Source: Marinihelvus sp036351115
Lineage (GTDB): Bacteria > Pseudomonadota > Gammaproteobacteria > Xanthomonadales > SZUA-36
Direction: 5' to 3'
DNA length: 19,272 nt
Assembly (NCBI GenBank): GCA_036351115.1
Contig: JAZBOL010000095.1
Coordinates: 1 to 19,272, forward strand
Below, piece after piece: positions 7,233 to 14,193 of this stretch (position 1 is its first letter; each line of letters starts with the position of its first letter). The notes under the pieces were generated by a model. It did not search any database. It saw nothing but the letters and a program-made list of their open reading frames with translations, and was not told where the DNA came from. Position numbers and translations under genes: made by a program.

Positions 7233-7312
7233 ATGCGCCGGGGAGACTCGGCTCCGAAGCGGGTCGGCTCCGGTTCCCGTACCTGGCGGACGCCGGGCGC
7301 GGGAAGGTGGCA

Positions 7313-7597
7313 TCAGAGGAGTGCGGCCACCCGGGCCAGCAGGTGGGGAGCGTAGAACAGCCCGCCCAGGAAAGCGGCCCCGGCGATGGCGTTGCCCAGC
7401 ACGGACAGCGACGTCATGACGACACGCCAGCGGGCTGGAAACCCGGTTGACGGGGCCTGGGGCAATGAGCGGCTTTCCTCGCCGGAATGCCGGGACAGCC
7501 CCGTCCCGTGACCATCGATTCGGCCGACCGCGTCCTGCGGAGCCGCTTTCGACGGTGTGTCTTCCTGGGTCAGATCGATGTAGTCGCCGTACAACAT
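7313..7597 (-). CDS. Small uncharacterised membrane protein (94 aa)
   Basis: I do not recognise this protein. The start ATG at 7595-7597 is chosen because a perfect AGGAGG lies 9 nt upstream. The first about 57 residues are polar and probably disordered, beginning MLYGDYIDLTQEDTPSK. Residues about 58-94 form one hydrophobic stretch (VVMTSLSVLGNAIAGAAFLG and onward) likely to span the membrane once or as a tight hairpin, ending close to the C-terminus (ARVAALL). That is a tail-anchored layout. A clean intrinsic terminator follows 80 bp downstream, which supports a real transcription unit. Upstream, 138 bp separate it from the WYL regulator on the same strand, and that gap contains a phased direct repeat. 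Function unknown. Confidence 0.72.
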   Translation of the reverse strand: MLYGDYIDLTQEDTPSKAAPQDAVGRIDGHGTGLSRHSGEESRSLPQAPSTGFPARWRVVMTSLSVLGNAIAGAAFLGGLFYAPHLLARVAALL

Positions 7598-7606
7598 GGT
7601 GGTCGT

Positions 7607-7612
7607 CCTCCT
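7607..7612 (-). promoter_or_regulatory. Ribosome binding site AGGAGG deciding the start of the 94-aa protein
   Basis: The minus strand reads AGGAGG here, 9 nt before the ATG at 7597. It favours this start over the upstream in-frame ATG at 7699, which would add 34 residues that look non-coding. Confidence 0.75.
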
Positions 7613-7655
7613 TCGGTGCGAGCTCAGGAGACCACAGGTCGTTCTCAAAGCATGA

Positions 7656-7690
7656 GAAGGTCGAAAAACTCTGGCGGAAGGTCGAAAAAC
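7656..7690. repeat. 14-bp direct repeat, 21-bp period, upstream of the small membrane-protein gene
   Basis: gaaggtcgaaaaac occurs at 7656-7669 and 7677-7690. The copies lie 59-93 bp upstream of the 94-aa ORF start, between it and the WYL gene. Two helical turns of spacing and the AT-rich core make this a candidate operator for the adjacent WYL regulator; that link is inference. Confidence 0.7.
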
Positions 7691-7735
7691 CGGGAACACC
7701 CGGAGATCCGGGCAAGTGCCGGCGAGACCGGCGCT

Positions 7736-8704
7736 TCAGTCGTAGCGGGAAGCCGTTTCCGCGGCGGCCTGGCGCACCGCATCCCGCAGGAAATCCGGCT
7801 CCAGGACTTCGGCCTCGGGGCCGTAACGAAGAATGTCCATCGCCAGTTCCCGGGAAGAACTGAACGGCAGGCACAGAACCCAGGCGCCGTCTTCGTCGAA
7901 GGCCCCGTCCTGGTCGGGATGCCACTGTTCCTCGGCCACCCAGCGGGACATTTCCGGCGTGAACCGGATACGGGCCGTGTGTTCCGCGGGCCCGGAGAAA
8001 ATGCCGTAGGCGCCGTCGAAGTGGCGGGCCAACTCCCCGGGCGGGACCTCCCGGGCGTCCGCAGCCAGGCGCTCGAGTTCCGTAATTCGTTCCAGGGCGA
8101 AACTGCGAAGGCCCTCGGCCTGGTGGCACCAGGCATCGAGGTACCAGCTGTTGCGGTACTGGGTCAGGCGCTGCGGTGAAATCTCCCGCTCGCTGACCGA
8201 GTCCCGCCGCCGCCCGTGATACACGATGCGCAACCGCTTCCGCTCCACCAGGGCGCCGAGCACGTCCTGGAACAGATGGCCGGGCACGGCGCGGGCCGCG
8301 ACGCCCTGGATGTGGATGCGTGAATCTCCCTCGGAGGTCTCCACGCCCTTGTCCTGCAGCAGGTTGCTGATGCGCTCCTGGAGCGACGCCAGTTCACCCT
8401 CGAGCAGTCCCGGCTGCACGTTGCCCAGCACCTGGCGGGCGGTCAGCAGCGCCTGCAATTCGTCCGGGCTGATCCAGATCCCCGGCAGCTCGAAGTGCTG
8501 TTCGTAGCTGCGGTCGTAAAAAAACCCCCGCGTCTCCGGATCCTGCTCGATGGGCGCGCCGAGGAAATCCCGGAGCTCGGCCACGAGCCGATAGAGGGTT
8601 GCCTGGGAACAACCGAGCCGCTCCATGAGATCCTGCCGCGAGATCGGCGTCCTGCGCTGGTTCAGGATGTTGTGGAGATGATAGAGGCGCTCGACCTTGG
8701 ACAT
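7736..8704 (-). CDS. WYL-domain helix-turn-helix transcriptional regulator (YafY type)
   Basis: The 322-aa protein has an N-terminal winged helix (about 1-60, with ISRQDLMERLGCSQATLYRLVAELR as the helix-turn-helix), a WYL ligand-sensing domain (about 140-215, with the hallmark NSWYLDAW at 185-192 and the RSFALERITEL strand-helix after it) and a C-terminal WCX-like extension (about 240-315). WYL domains bind ligands such as nucleotides or oligonucleotides and control DNA binding; many members regulate DNA-damage or defence genes. The ATG at 8702-8704 opens MSKVERLYHLHNIL, typical of the family. It begins only 13 bp after the gltX stop, so it is probably cotranscribed with gltX. No defence genes are visible nearby; the nearest plausible target is the small membrane-protein gene and its direct repeat. 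Confidence 0.9.
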   Translation of the reverse strand: MSKVERLYHLHNILNQRRTPISRQDLMERLGCSQATLYRLVAELRDFLGAPIEQDPETRGFFYDRSYEQHFELPGIWISPDELQALLTARQVLGNVQPGLLEGELASLQERISNLLQDKGVETSEGDSRIHIQGVAARAVPGHLFQDVLGALVERKRLRIVYHGRRRDSVSEREISPQRLTQYRNSWYLDAWCHQAEGLRSFALERITELERLAADAREVPPGELARHFDGAYGIFSGPAEHTARIRFTPEMSRWVAEEQWHPDQDGAFDEDGAWVLCLPFSSSRELAMDILRYGPEAEVLEPDFLRDAVRQAAAETASRYD

Positions 8705-8717
8705 GGCGTATCCGGCC

Positions 8718-10133
8718 TCAGCCCCGCGCCGCCGCCCGGGCGGCAATGAATTCCAGGGCCCGGTCGATGCGCACCAGGGTGCGCTGCCGGCCCACCAGCC
8801 ACAGGGTCAGGTCGATGGACGGCGACATGCCGGTGCCCATGAGCGCCACGCGCAGGGGCTGGGCAATCTTGCCCATGCCGAGCTCCAGGGCCTCCGCCGT
8901 ATCCCGGACCGCCCGGTCCAGCACCTCCGGCGTCCAATCATCGACCGCCTCGAGGGCTGCGCGGATGGCGCGCAGGGGTTCTTCCGCCACGGGGCGAAGG
9001 TGTTTCTTCGCCGCCCCGGCGTCGTAGTCCGCGAACTCCTCGTAGAAGGGCCGACTCTGCGCGGCCATCTCTTCCAGGGTCTCGACCCGCTCGGCCTGAA
9101 CGCGAACGAGGTCGGGCAACGACGGACCCTGTGCCGGATCGAGGCCCTGCGATTCGAAGTGCGACGGCAGATGCGCGGCCACCTGCTCCGGCGGCAGGGT
9201 TTTCATCCAGTGCTGGTTGAGCCAGTTCAGCTTGTCGAAATCGAAGGCTGCCGCCTTGCGGTTTACCTCGTCGATGGAAAACAGCTCGATCATCTCCTCG
9301 ACGCTGAACACTTCCTGGTCACCGTGGGACCAGCCCAGCCGCACCAGGTAGTTCAGCAGGGCTTCGGGCAGGTAGCCCATGTCCCGGTACTGCAGCACGC
9401 TGACCGCGCCGTGGCGCTTGGACAGCCGCGCGCCGTCCTCACCCAGAATCATCGGCACGTGCGCAAACTCCGGCGGGGTCGCGCCCAGGGCCTCGTAAAT
9501 GTTGATCTGGCGGGGCGTGTTGTTGATGTGGTCATCGCCCCGGATCACCAGGGAGATGTCCATGTCCCAGTCGTCCACCACGACGGTGAAGTTGTAGGTC
9601 GGTGATCCGTCCGGCCGCGCGATAACGAGATCGTCCAGCTCCTCGTTGGAGATGGAAATGCGTCCCCGCACCCGGTCCACCCAGGCCACCTGGCCGATGA
9701 GCGGGTTGCGGAAACGAACCACCGGCTCGACGCCGGGAACCGGCTCGGTGCGCTCGCGACAGCGGCCGTCGTAGCGCGGCTTGATCCCGGCAGCCATCTG
9801 CTCTTCGCGCATGGCATCGAGGCGCTCCTTGCTGCAGTAGCAGTGGTAGGCCTTGCCCTCGTCCAGCAGCTGCTGCGTAACCTCGGCATAGCGATCGAAG
9901 CGATCCGTCTGGTAGATGGGCCCCTCGTCGTAGTCGAGGCCCAGCCAGTCCATGCCGTCCAGGATGGCCTGGACCGACTCGGGCGTGGAACGTTCGAGAT
10001 CCGTGTCCTCGATACGGAGCATGTAGACGCCGTGTTCCTTGCGGGCCTGGAGCCAGCAGAACAGGGCGGTGCGTGCGCCACCGACATGGAGGTAGCCGGT
10101 GGGGCTGGGCGCGAAACGGGTACGGGTCGTCAT
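8718..10133 (-). CDS. gltX: Glutamyl-tRNA synthetase
   Basis: GluRS is a class-I aminoacyl-tRNA synthetase that charges tRNA-Glu, feeding translation and C5 haem synthesis. The 471 aa match the usual length. The HIGH-type motif is PSPTGYLHVGG (residues 10-19 region) and the KMSKS-type motif is RLSKR (236-240). A zinc-finger-like SWIM segment is present with C98, C100 and C125, but the position of the fourth ligand (His127 in E. coli) is E127 in CRE. The start ATG at 10131-10133 lies 182 bp from the divergent mltF. A TACAAT on the minus strand at 10162-10167 could be its -10 box, without a good -35. Only one GluRS is seen here; other copies cannot be excluded. Confidence 0.97.
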   Translation of the reverse strand: MTTRTRFAPSPTGYLHVGGARTALFCWLQARKEHGVYMLRIEDTDLERSTPESVQAILDGMDWLGLDYDEGPIYQTDRFDRYAEVTQQLLDEGKAYHCYCSKERLDAMREEQMAAGIKPRYDGRCRERTEPVPGVEPVVRFRNPLIGQVAWVDRVRGRISISNEELDDLVIARPDGSPTYNFTVVVDDWDMDISLVIRGDDHINNTPRQINIYEALGATPPEFAHVPMILGEDGARLSKRHGAVSVLQYRDMGYLPEALLNYLVRLGWSHGDQEVFSVEEMIELFSIDEVNRKAAAFDFDKLNWLNQHWMKTLPPEQVAAHLPSHFESQGLDPAQGPSLPDLVRVQAERVETLEEMAAQSRPFYEEFADYDAGAAKKHLRPVAEEPLRAIRAALEAVDDWTPEVLDRAVRDTAEALELGMGKIAQPLRVALMGTGMSPSIDLTLWLVGRQRTLVRIDRALEFIAARAAARG

Positions 10134-10315
10134 GAAAAGCAGCTTGTCCGGGAAAACGCGAATTGTACCGTGTGCAGACGATCAGGGCAGCGCCGGACTG
10201 CACGGCGGGCGGGGGATCGACGAACCGGGTCGCGTCCCGTGCAACGTGGCCCCGGGGTTCGCTAAGGGCATGAATTTCTGATAGACTATGCGGCCCTTTT
10301 CCGGATGGATCCCCG

Positions 10316-11815
10316 ATGCGCAGGAACGCGCCCAACACAAGGCGGTGGCTAACCGCCCCGGCAGCTCGTGCCCCGTTTACGGGGGTGGCGCTGGCGGGTG
10401 TGTTGCTGTGCGTGCTCGTCGTGAGTGCGATGCTGGGCGGCCGGCCTCAAGCGGCGACCGCCCCCGAGGTCACCGAGCCCGCTGACGCGCCGAAACTCAC
10501 CCGGCTCGAGCAGGTTCGGGAGCGGGGCCGGCTGATCGTGCTAACGCGCAATGGCGCGAGCAGCTACTTCATCGACGCCAATGGACCCACCGGCCCCGAG
10601 TACGCACTCGCCGAGGGCCTGGCCGATCGCTTGGACGTGGAGCTCGAAGTGCGCGTCGCCGGCGCTTTCGATGAGCTGAGCGCGATGCTCGACCAGGGCC
10701 AGGGCGACCTCATCGCCGCCAACCTGTCCCGTACGGCCAGCCGCGAGCAGCAGTTCCGCTTCGCCCTGCCCTACGCCGACACGCACACCCGGGTGGTCGT
10801 GCGCCGCGGCCTGCGGGTTCCCGAGAGCATCGCCGACCTCGAAGGGCTGCGGGGCGTGGTCCTCGCCGGTTCGTCCTACGAAGAACAGCTCCTGGAGGCC
10901 ACGGGCACGGGCACGCCCCTGGAGTGGGAAGCGCGCAGAGACCTGGGCGTCGAAGAAATGCTTCACGCCGTCGCCGAAGGCGAGTACGAGTTCACGCTCG
11001 TCGACGAACGGATCTTCGGCCTGCATCGCCGTTACTACCCGGGCATCAGCGAAGCCTTCGTGCTCGGCGAAGGCCAGCAGCTGGCCTGGGCCTTCACCCG
11101 TGACGATGACGACAGCCTGGTGCAGGCCGCCGACCTGTACCTCCGGCAAGCCCGGGAAGACGGAACACTGCTCGCGATCGAGTCGGAGTTCTTCACGCCC
11201 GCGGAACCGCTGGATACGGTGGACATGATGCACTTCCAGGCGCGCATGCGGGAACGGCTCCCGCACTACCTGCCGTTTTTCCAGGAAGCCGCGCTGGACC
11301 ATGACATCGACTGGCGCCTGCTGGCCGCCATGGGATACCAGGAATCTCACTGGGAGCCCACGGCCACGTCGCCCACGGGCGTTCGCGGCGTGATGATGCT
11401 GACCCTGAACACGGCCCGCTCCCTCGGCGTCGATGACCGGCTGGATCCGCTGCAGAGCATCCGGGGCGGCGCGGAATACTTCGTGCGGCTGCGAGACCGC
11501 CTGCCGGAGAGCATCACCGGAGAAGACCGCACCTGGATGGCCCTCGCCGCCTATAACATGGGCCTCGGGCACCTGTACGACGCGCGCCGCCTGACGCGCA
11601 CCCAGGGCGGCGACCCGAACCGCTGGGAGGATGTCCGCGAGCGCCTGCCCATGCTGTCCCAGGAAAAATACTTCAAGCACACGCGCTACGGCTACGCCCG
11701 CGGCTACCAGGCCCAGCACTACGTCGACAACATCCAGCGCTTCCTCGATACGCTCATCTGGATGGACACGCGATCGCATCCGCTGCTTGCGGAGCAAATG
11801 ATCGCGGCTCCCTGA
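10316..11815 (+). CDS. mltF: Membrane-bound lytic murein transglycosylase F
   Basis: MltF cleaves peptidoglycan glycan strands to 1,6-anhydroMurNAc products from the membrane. The 499-aa protein has an N-terminal membrane segment (about residues 20-40, TGVALAGVLLCVLVVSAML), a periplasmic solute-binding-like regulatory domain (about 65-300, with DLIAANLSRTASREQQFRFA and ADLEGLRGVVLAGSSYE) and a C-terminal SLT domain (about 315-480). The catalytic Glu is E343 in AAMGYQESHW, followed by SPTGVRGVMMLT and AAYNMGLGHLYDAR. In E. coli the solute-binding-like domain controls activity by sensing muropeptides. The ATG at 10316 gives a normal length (E. coli 518 aa). It stands alone between divergent gltX and the repeat array. 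Confidence 0.95.
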   Translation: MRRNAPNTRRWLTAPAARAPFTGVALAGVLLCVLVVSAMLGGRPQAATAPEVTEPADAPKLTRLEQVRERGRLIVLTRNGASSYFIDANGPTGPEYALAEGLADRLDVELEVRVAGAFDELSAMLDQGQGDLIAANLSRTASREQQFRFALPYADTHTRVVVRRGLRVPESIADLEGLRGVVLAGSSYEEQLLEATGTGTPLEWEARRDLGVEEMLHAVAEGEYEFTLVDERIFGLHRRYYPGISEAFVLGEGQQLAWAFTRDDDDSLVQAADLYLRQAREDGTLLAIESEFFTPAEPLDTVDMMHFQARMRERLPHYLPFFQEAALDHDIDWRLLAAMGYQESHWEPTATSPTGVRGVMMLTLNTARSLGVDDRLDPLQSIRGGAEYFVRLRDRLPESITGEDRTWMALAAYNMGLGHLYDARRLTRTQGGDPNRWEDVRERLPMLSQEKYFKHTRYGYARGYQAQHYVDNIQRFLDTLIWMDTRSHPLLAEQMIAAP

Positions 11816-11842
11816 ATACCGGGGGTCCTGTTTCCTTTGCCT

Positions 11843-11858
11843 GGCGGGTTTCCCCGCC
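11843..11858. other. Short hairpin after mltF (first repeat unit)
   Basis: GGCGGG pairs with CCCGCC across a TTTC loop, 28 bp after the mltF stop. There is no T tract after it, so it is not a clear intrinsic terminator, though it could stabilise the 3' end. Confidence 0.4.
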
Positions 11859-11880
11859 CCGGAGGACGCGATGCAGGGCT

Positions 11881-11906
11881 CGGCGGGATTCCCCGGCTTC
11901 AGGATC
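11881..11906 (+). repeat. Left arm of a perfect 26-bp inverted repeat
   Basis: The 26 bases here are the exact reverse complement of 12058-12083; 151 bp lie between the arms. It includes the plus-strand unit GGCGGGATTCCCCGGCTTC. Confidence 0.9.
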
Positions 11907-12057
11907 AATCAGGGCGGTCGCCGAATGAACCGAAGCGACTGGGACTGGCCGAAGGCCAGAGGTGAGCAACTGGATAATTCGCCCATCGTGATGGAAATCG
12001 TGCGAGCCGGTCCCACCAAGCGTAGGAGAAACGAGGGAACCCGAAGGGCGACCGACC

Positions 12058-12083
12058 GATCCTGAAGCCGGGGAATCCCGCCG
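12058..12083 (-). repeat. Right arm of the perfect 26-bp inverted repeat
   Basis: This is the exact reverse complement of 11881-11906. Together the two could form a long-range stem in RNA or a cruciform in DNA, extended by partial pairing of 11843-11868 with 12096-12121. Confidence 0.9.
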
Positions 12084-12206
12084 CGCCCGACCACCCGATT
12101 CCGAAGCGGGGGAAACCCACCAGGCCCAAACGCTAGCCTCGATCCGGACAGGAAACCCCACCGAGCCCGCCAACGGAGCTCGAAACCCGAAGCCGCCGAC
12201 TTTGAC

Positions 12207-12920
12207 TCAACCGGTTTTTTCGAGGTCTTCCCAGAGGCAAACGCCGGACTGCTCGCGGATGGCCGCGAGGCGCTCTTCGTGGGCGGCGATTTCGTCATGG
12301 CTGGCACGCAGCACGCGCAGGGCGGGCCGTTCACCGGCCTCGAAGCCGCCGACGAGGGTACCGGCCCCCTGCTCCGGTTCCTGCCGCAGCAACAGGTCCA
12401 CCTGCCCGCCGGTCATGGCGAGGTAAACGTCGGCGAGGATCTCCGAGTCGAGCAAGGCGCCGTGCAGGGTGCGGCTCGTGTTGTCGACCTCGTAGCGTTT
12501 GCACAGCGCGTCCAGGTTGTTGCGCTGACCCGGGTGGAGATCCCGCGCGAGTTCGAGCGTGTCGATCACGGAAAAGGCCTCACGCCAGGGTCGGCCGCCG
12601 CCGGCCAGCAGCGCGTACTCGTAATCGAGAAAGCCGAGGTCGAAGGGGGCGTTGTGAATGATCAGCTCCGCGCCCTCGCAATACGCGGTGAACGACTCGG
12701 CCACGTCGGCGAAAATCGGTTTGTCCGACAGAAATTCGCGGGACAGGCCGTGGACCTCAAGGGCGCCTGGATCGATATCGCGTTCGGGGTTGATGTACTG
12801 GTGGAAGTTGCGTCCGGTCAGACGCCGGTCCACGAGTTCGACACCGCCGATTTCGATGATGCGATGCCCCTGCTCGGGCTCCAGTCCCGTGGTTTCCGTG
12901 TCGAGTACGATTTGTCTCAT
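12207..12920 (-). CDS. dnaQ: DNA polymerase III epsilon subunit (3'-5' proofreading exonuclease)
   Basis: Epsilon is the proofreading subunit of the replicative core, binding alpha and theta. The 237-aa protein has all DEDDh exonuclease residues: D7 and E9 in LDTETTG, D94 in HNAPFD, and H153 and D158 in HGALLDSE. The C-terminal about 60 residues after the exonuclease domain would bind the polymerase subunit. The ATG at 12918-12920 begins MRQIVLDTE and has AGGA upstream; a longer frame adds 9 unlikely residues. It follows rnhA by 72 bp on the same strand. In E. coli rnhA and dnaQ are adjacent but divergent, so the tandem order here is a rearrangement within a conserved neighbourhood. Confidence 0.95.
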   Translation of the reverse strand: MRQIVLDTETTGLEPEQGHRIIEIGGVELVDRRLTGRNFHQYINPERDIDPGALEVHGLSREFLSDKPIFADVAESFTAYCEGAELIIHNAPFDLGFLDYEYALLAGGGRPWREAFSVIDTLELARDLHPGQRNNLDALCKRYEVDNTSRTLHGALLDSEILADVYLAMTGGQVDLLLRQEPEQGAGTLVGGFEAGERPALRVLRASHDEIAAHEERLAAIREQSGVCLWEDLEKTG

Positions 12921-12992
12921 GGCGTGTTCCTGTTGGCGCCGCGGCAATGGCGATCACGCCGCTGCCGATTGTCGAATCCGGTCATGCGCGGC

Positions 12993-13424
12993 TCATTTCC
13001 GCGGAATGCCTTCCCGGGCCAGTTCATCGGCCCGCTCGTTGCCGGCGTTGCCGGCATGCCCCCTGACCCAGCGCCACTGCACGTCATGCCCTTCCAGCAC
13101 CGCGTCGAGTTCGCGCCAGAGGTCTTCGTTCTTGACGGGCTTTTTCGCGGCGGTCTTCCAGCCGTTGCGCTTCCAGCCGGAAATCCACTCGGTAATGCCC
13201 TTCATCACGTAGGTCGAATCCGTGTAGATGGTGATCGGCACGGCGCGCTTCAGGGCCCGGACTCCCTCGATCACCGCCTGCAGCTCCATGCGGTTATTGG
13301 TGGTCTCCGGCTCTCCGCCGCAGAGTTCCCGGCGATGGTCGCCGTACAGTAGCAGGGCGCCCCAGCCCCCGGGGCCCGGGTTTCCGCTGCAGGCCCCGTC
13401 GGTGTACAACTCGACCCGGCTCAA
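12993..13424 (-). CDS. rnhA: Ribonuclease HI
   Basis: RNase HI cuts the RNA strand of RNA-DNA hybrids, clearing R-loops and primers. The catalytic residues are in place: D9 in YTDGACSGN, E47 in NRMELQA, D69 in YTDSTYV, H123 in VRGHAG and D133 in NERADELA. The basic handle region (ISGWKRNGWKTAAKKPV) is present. I choose a TTG start at 13422-13424, which overlaps the TGA of the upstream methyltransferase as TTGA and gives 143 aa (E. coli 155). No ATG or GTG lies in frame close by, and upstream in-frame sequence is methyltransferase coding in another frame. The overlap suggests translational coupling. Confidence 0.93.
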   Translation of the reverse strand: MSRVELYTDGACSGNPGPGGWGALLLYGDHRRELCGGEPETTNNRMELQAVIEGVRALKRAVPITIYTDSTYVMKGITEWISGWKRNGWKTAAKKPVKNEDLWRELDAVLEGHDVQWRWVRGHAGNAGNERADELAREGIPRK

Positions 13425-14095
13425 ACCACCGATTCCCGCTTGGCGCCGTCCCAGGCGGCACTGCTGCCCACGACCGTGCGCGGCGAACTGAAGCGCACCA
13501 GGCGAATATCGTGGCGCGCCTCGCTGCGTCGGGCCGTGATGGCGAAGCGGTCGCTGCAGGCCAGCAAAGGCCGGCGCCATCCCCGGCCGGTGGTGATGTC
13601 CAGGCCGGCAAGTCCACGACCGCGCTGGTCCTTCACCACGAATCCCATGCGCCTGAGGCGCCGATACAGCCAGTCCGGAGAGGTGGACGGCACCGCGGCG
13701 CGTTCCGCACGCCTCAGTCGACTGATGCTCAGATTTGACCGGCCCAGAATCAGAAGGTGGCTGCCTCCGGGCATGCAGCGGCGAACGTTCGCGATGGCGC
13801 GTTCATCGAAACGTTCGATCCAGTGGTGCATGACCACCAGGTCGAAAACGTCCATCTGGAACGGCAACTGGGGACCGGCGAAGGTCACCGGCAGCCACCG
13901 CTCCTCACCGCTCCGCAGTACCCGCACCGAACAGGTACCCGGCACCCCGGCCTGCGCGAGCTCGGCCGGACGCCCGCTGAGCACGAGCGCTCGCAGGGGC
14001 TGCCGTCGCTCGATGGCCTGGCGCAGCGCGTGGGCGTACCAGTCCCTCGCTTCCCGGGGTTCGGTTTCTACGACCGCGATCACGGTTTGATGCAC
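13421..14095 (-). CDS. YafS-like SAM-dependent methyltransferase-fold protein
   Basis: This 224-aa protein sits where E. coli has yafS, next to rnhA and divergent from gloB, and has the general shape of a class-I methyltransferase. The segment MDVFDLVVMHHWIERF (about 80-95) matches the post-II acidic strand, and ANVRRCMPGGSHLLILGRSNLSISRLRR matches the following helix-strand with a conserved Asn-Leu turn. The expected glycine-rich SAM loop near the N-terminus is poor: the sequence reads RALVLSGRPAELAQ rather than a GxGxG turn. It may be a diverged or inactive enzyme. The start is GTG at 14093-14095. The stop overlaps the rnhA start. The substrate is not known for the family as far as I can say. 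Confidence 0.75.
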   Translation of the reverse strand: MHQTVIAVVETEPREARDWYAHALRQAIERRQPLRALVLSGRPAELAQAGVPGTCSVRVLRSGEERWLPVTFAGPQLPFQMDVFDLVVMHHWIERFDERAIANVRRCMPGGSHLLILGRSNLSISRLRRAERAAVPSTSPDWLYRRLRRMGFVVKDQRGRGLAGLDITTGRGWRRPLLACSDRFAITARRSEARHDIRLVRFSSPRTVVGSSAAWDGAKRESVV

Positions 14096-14098
14096 CGT

Positions 14099-14126
14099 TT
14101 GACTTGGGATGGACCAGCGTTAAGCA
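14099..14126 (+). promoter_or_regulatory. Candidate sigma70 promoter for gloB
   Basis: TTGACT (14099-14104) is followed after 16 bp by TAAGCA (14121-14126). It lies in the 98-bp gap between the divergent methyltransferase and gloB, 67 bp before the gloB ATG. The -35 is good and the -10 is moderate. Confidence 0.4.
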
Positions 14127-14193
14127 TACGTCCTTCCCGGGGCGGCTCCAAGCCGGGGCGCGCCCTTCACCACTCGCCGCCGGACAGCACACC

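Larger units (their letters stand above)
11843..12162. repeat. Inverted array of about 26-bp units spaced about 40 bp
   Basis: Units of the form GGYGGGWTTCCCC followed by a GCTTC-GGATCG-like end occur on the plus strand at 11843 and 11882 and on the minus strand starting at 12162, 12121 and 12082, with a weaker one near 12045. Spacing within each arm is 37-41 bp. The arms point towards each other around a core at about 11910-12015. The AT-rich WTT triplets lie at 11849-51 and 11888-90 (plus), and 12153-55, 12113-15 and 12074-76 (minus). A further weak trace reaches about 12197. Confidence 0.75.
11816..12206. other. Gene-free 391-bp stretch between convergent mltF and dnaQ
   Basis: No real gene is supported. 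Several minus-strand frames read through, but their translations only repeat a motif like GFPRFGIG every 12-13 residues because the DNA itself repeats about every 40 bp. The content is the inverted repeat array described separately, plus a non-repeat core around 11910-12010. Confidence 0.8.

Noticed and set aside
7074..8129. A 351-codon minus-strand frame across the WYL 3' end and the small gene
   Set aside because: It overlaps two better-supported genes in another frame, reads through the terminator hairpin, and is Arg/Pro/Gly rich.
10134..10315. Divergent promoters for gltX and mltF
   Set aside because: Only a TACAAT on the minus strand and a TAGACT-like box on the plus strand are seen, without fitting -35 boxes; not strong enough to list.
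11843..12162. CRISPR array
   Set aside because: Units are degenerate, the two arms are in opposite orientation, the spacers are only about 14 bp, and no cas genes are nearby.
11754..12334. Several minus-strand frames with a repeated GFP-F-like peptide about every 13 residues
   Set aside because: The peptide periodicity follows from the 40-bp DNA repeats; no ribosome site or conserved start is present and the frames overlap dnaQ or mltF ends.
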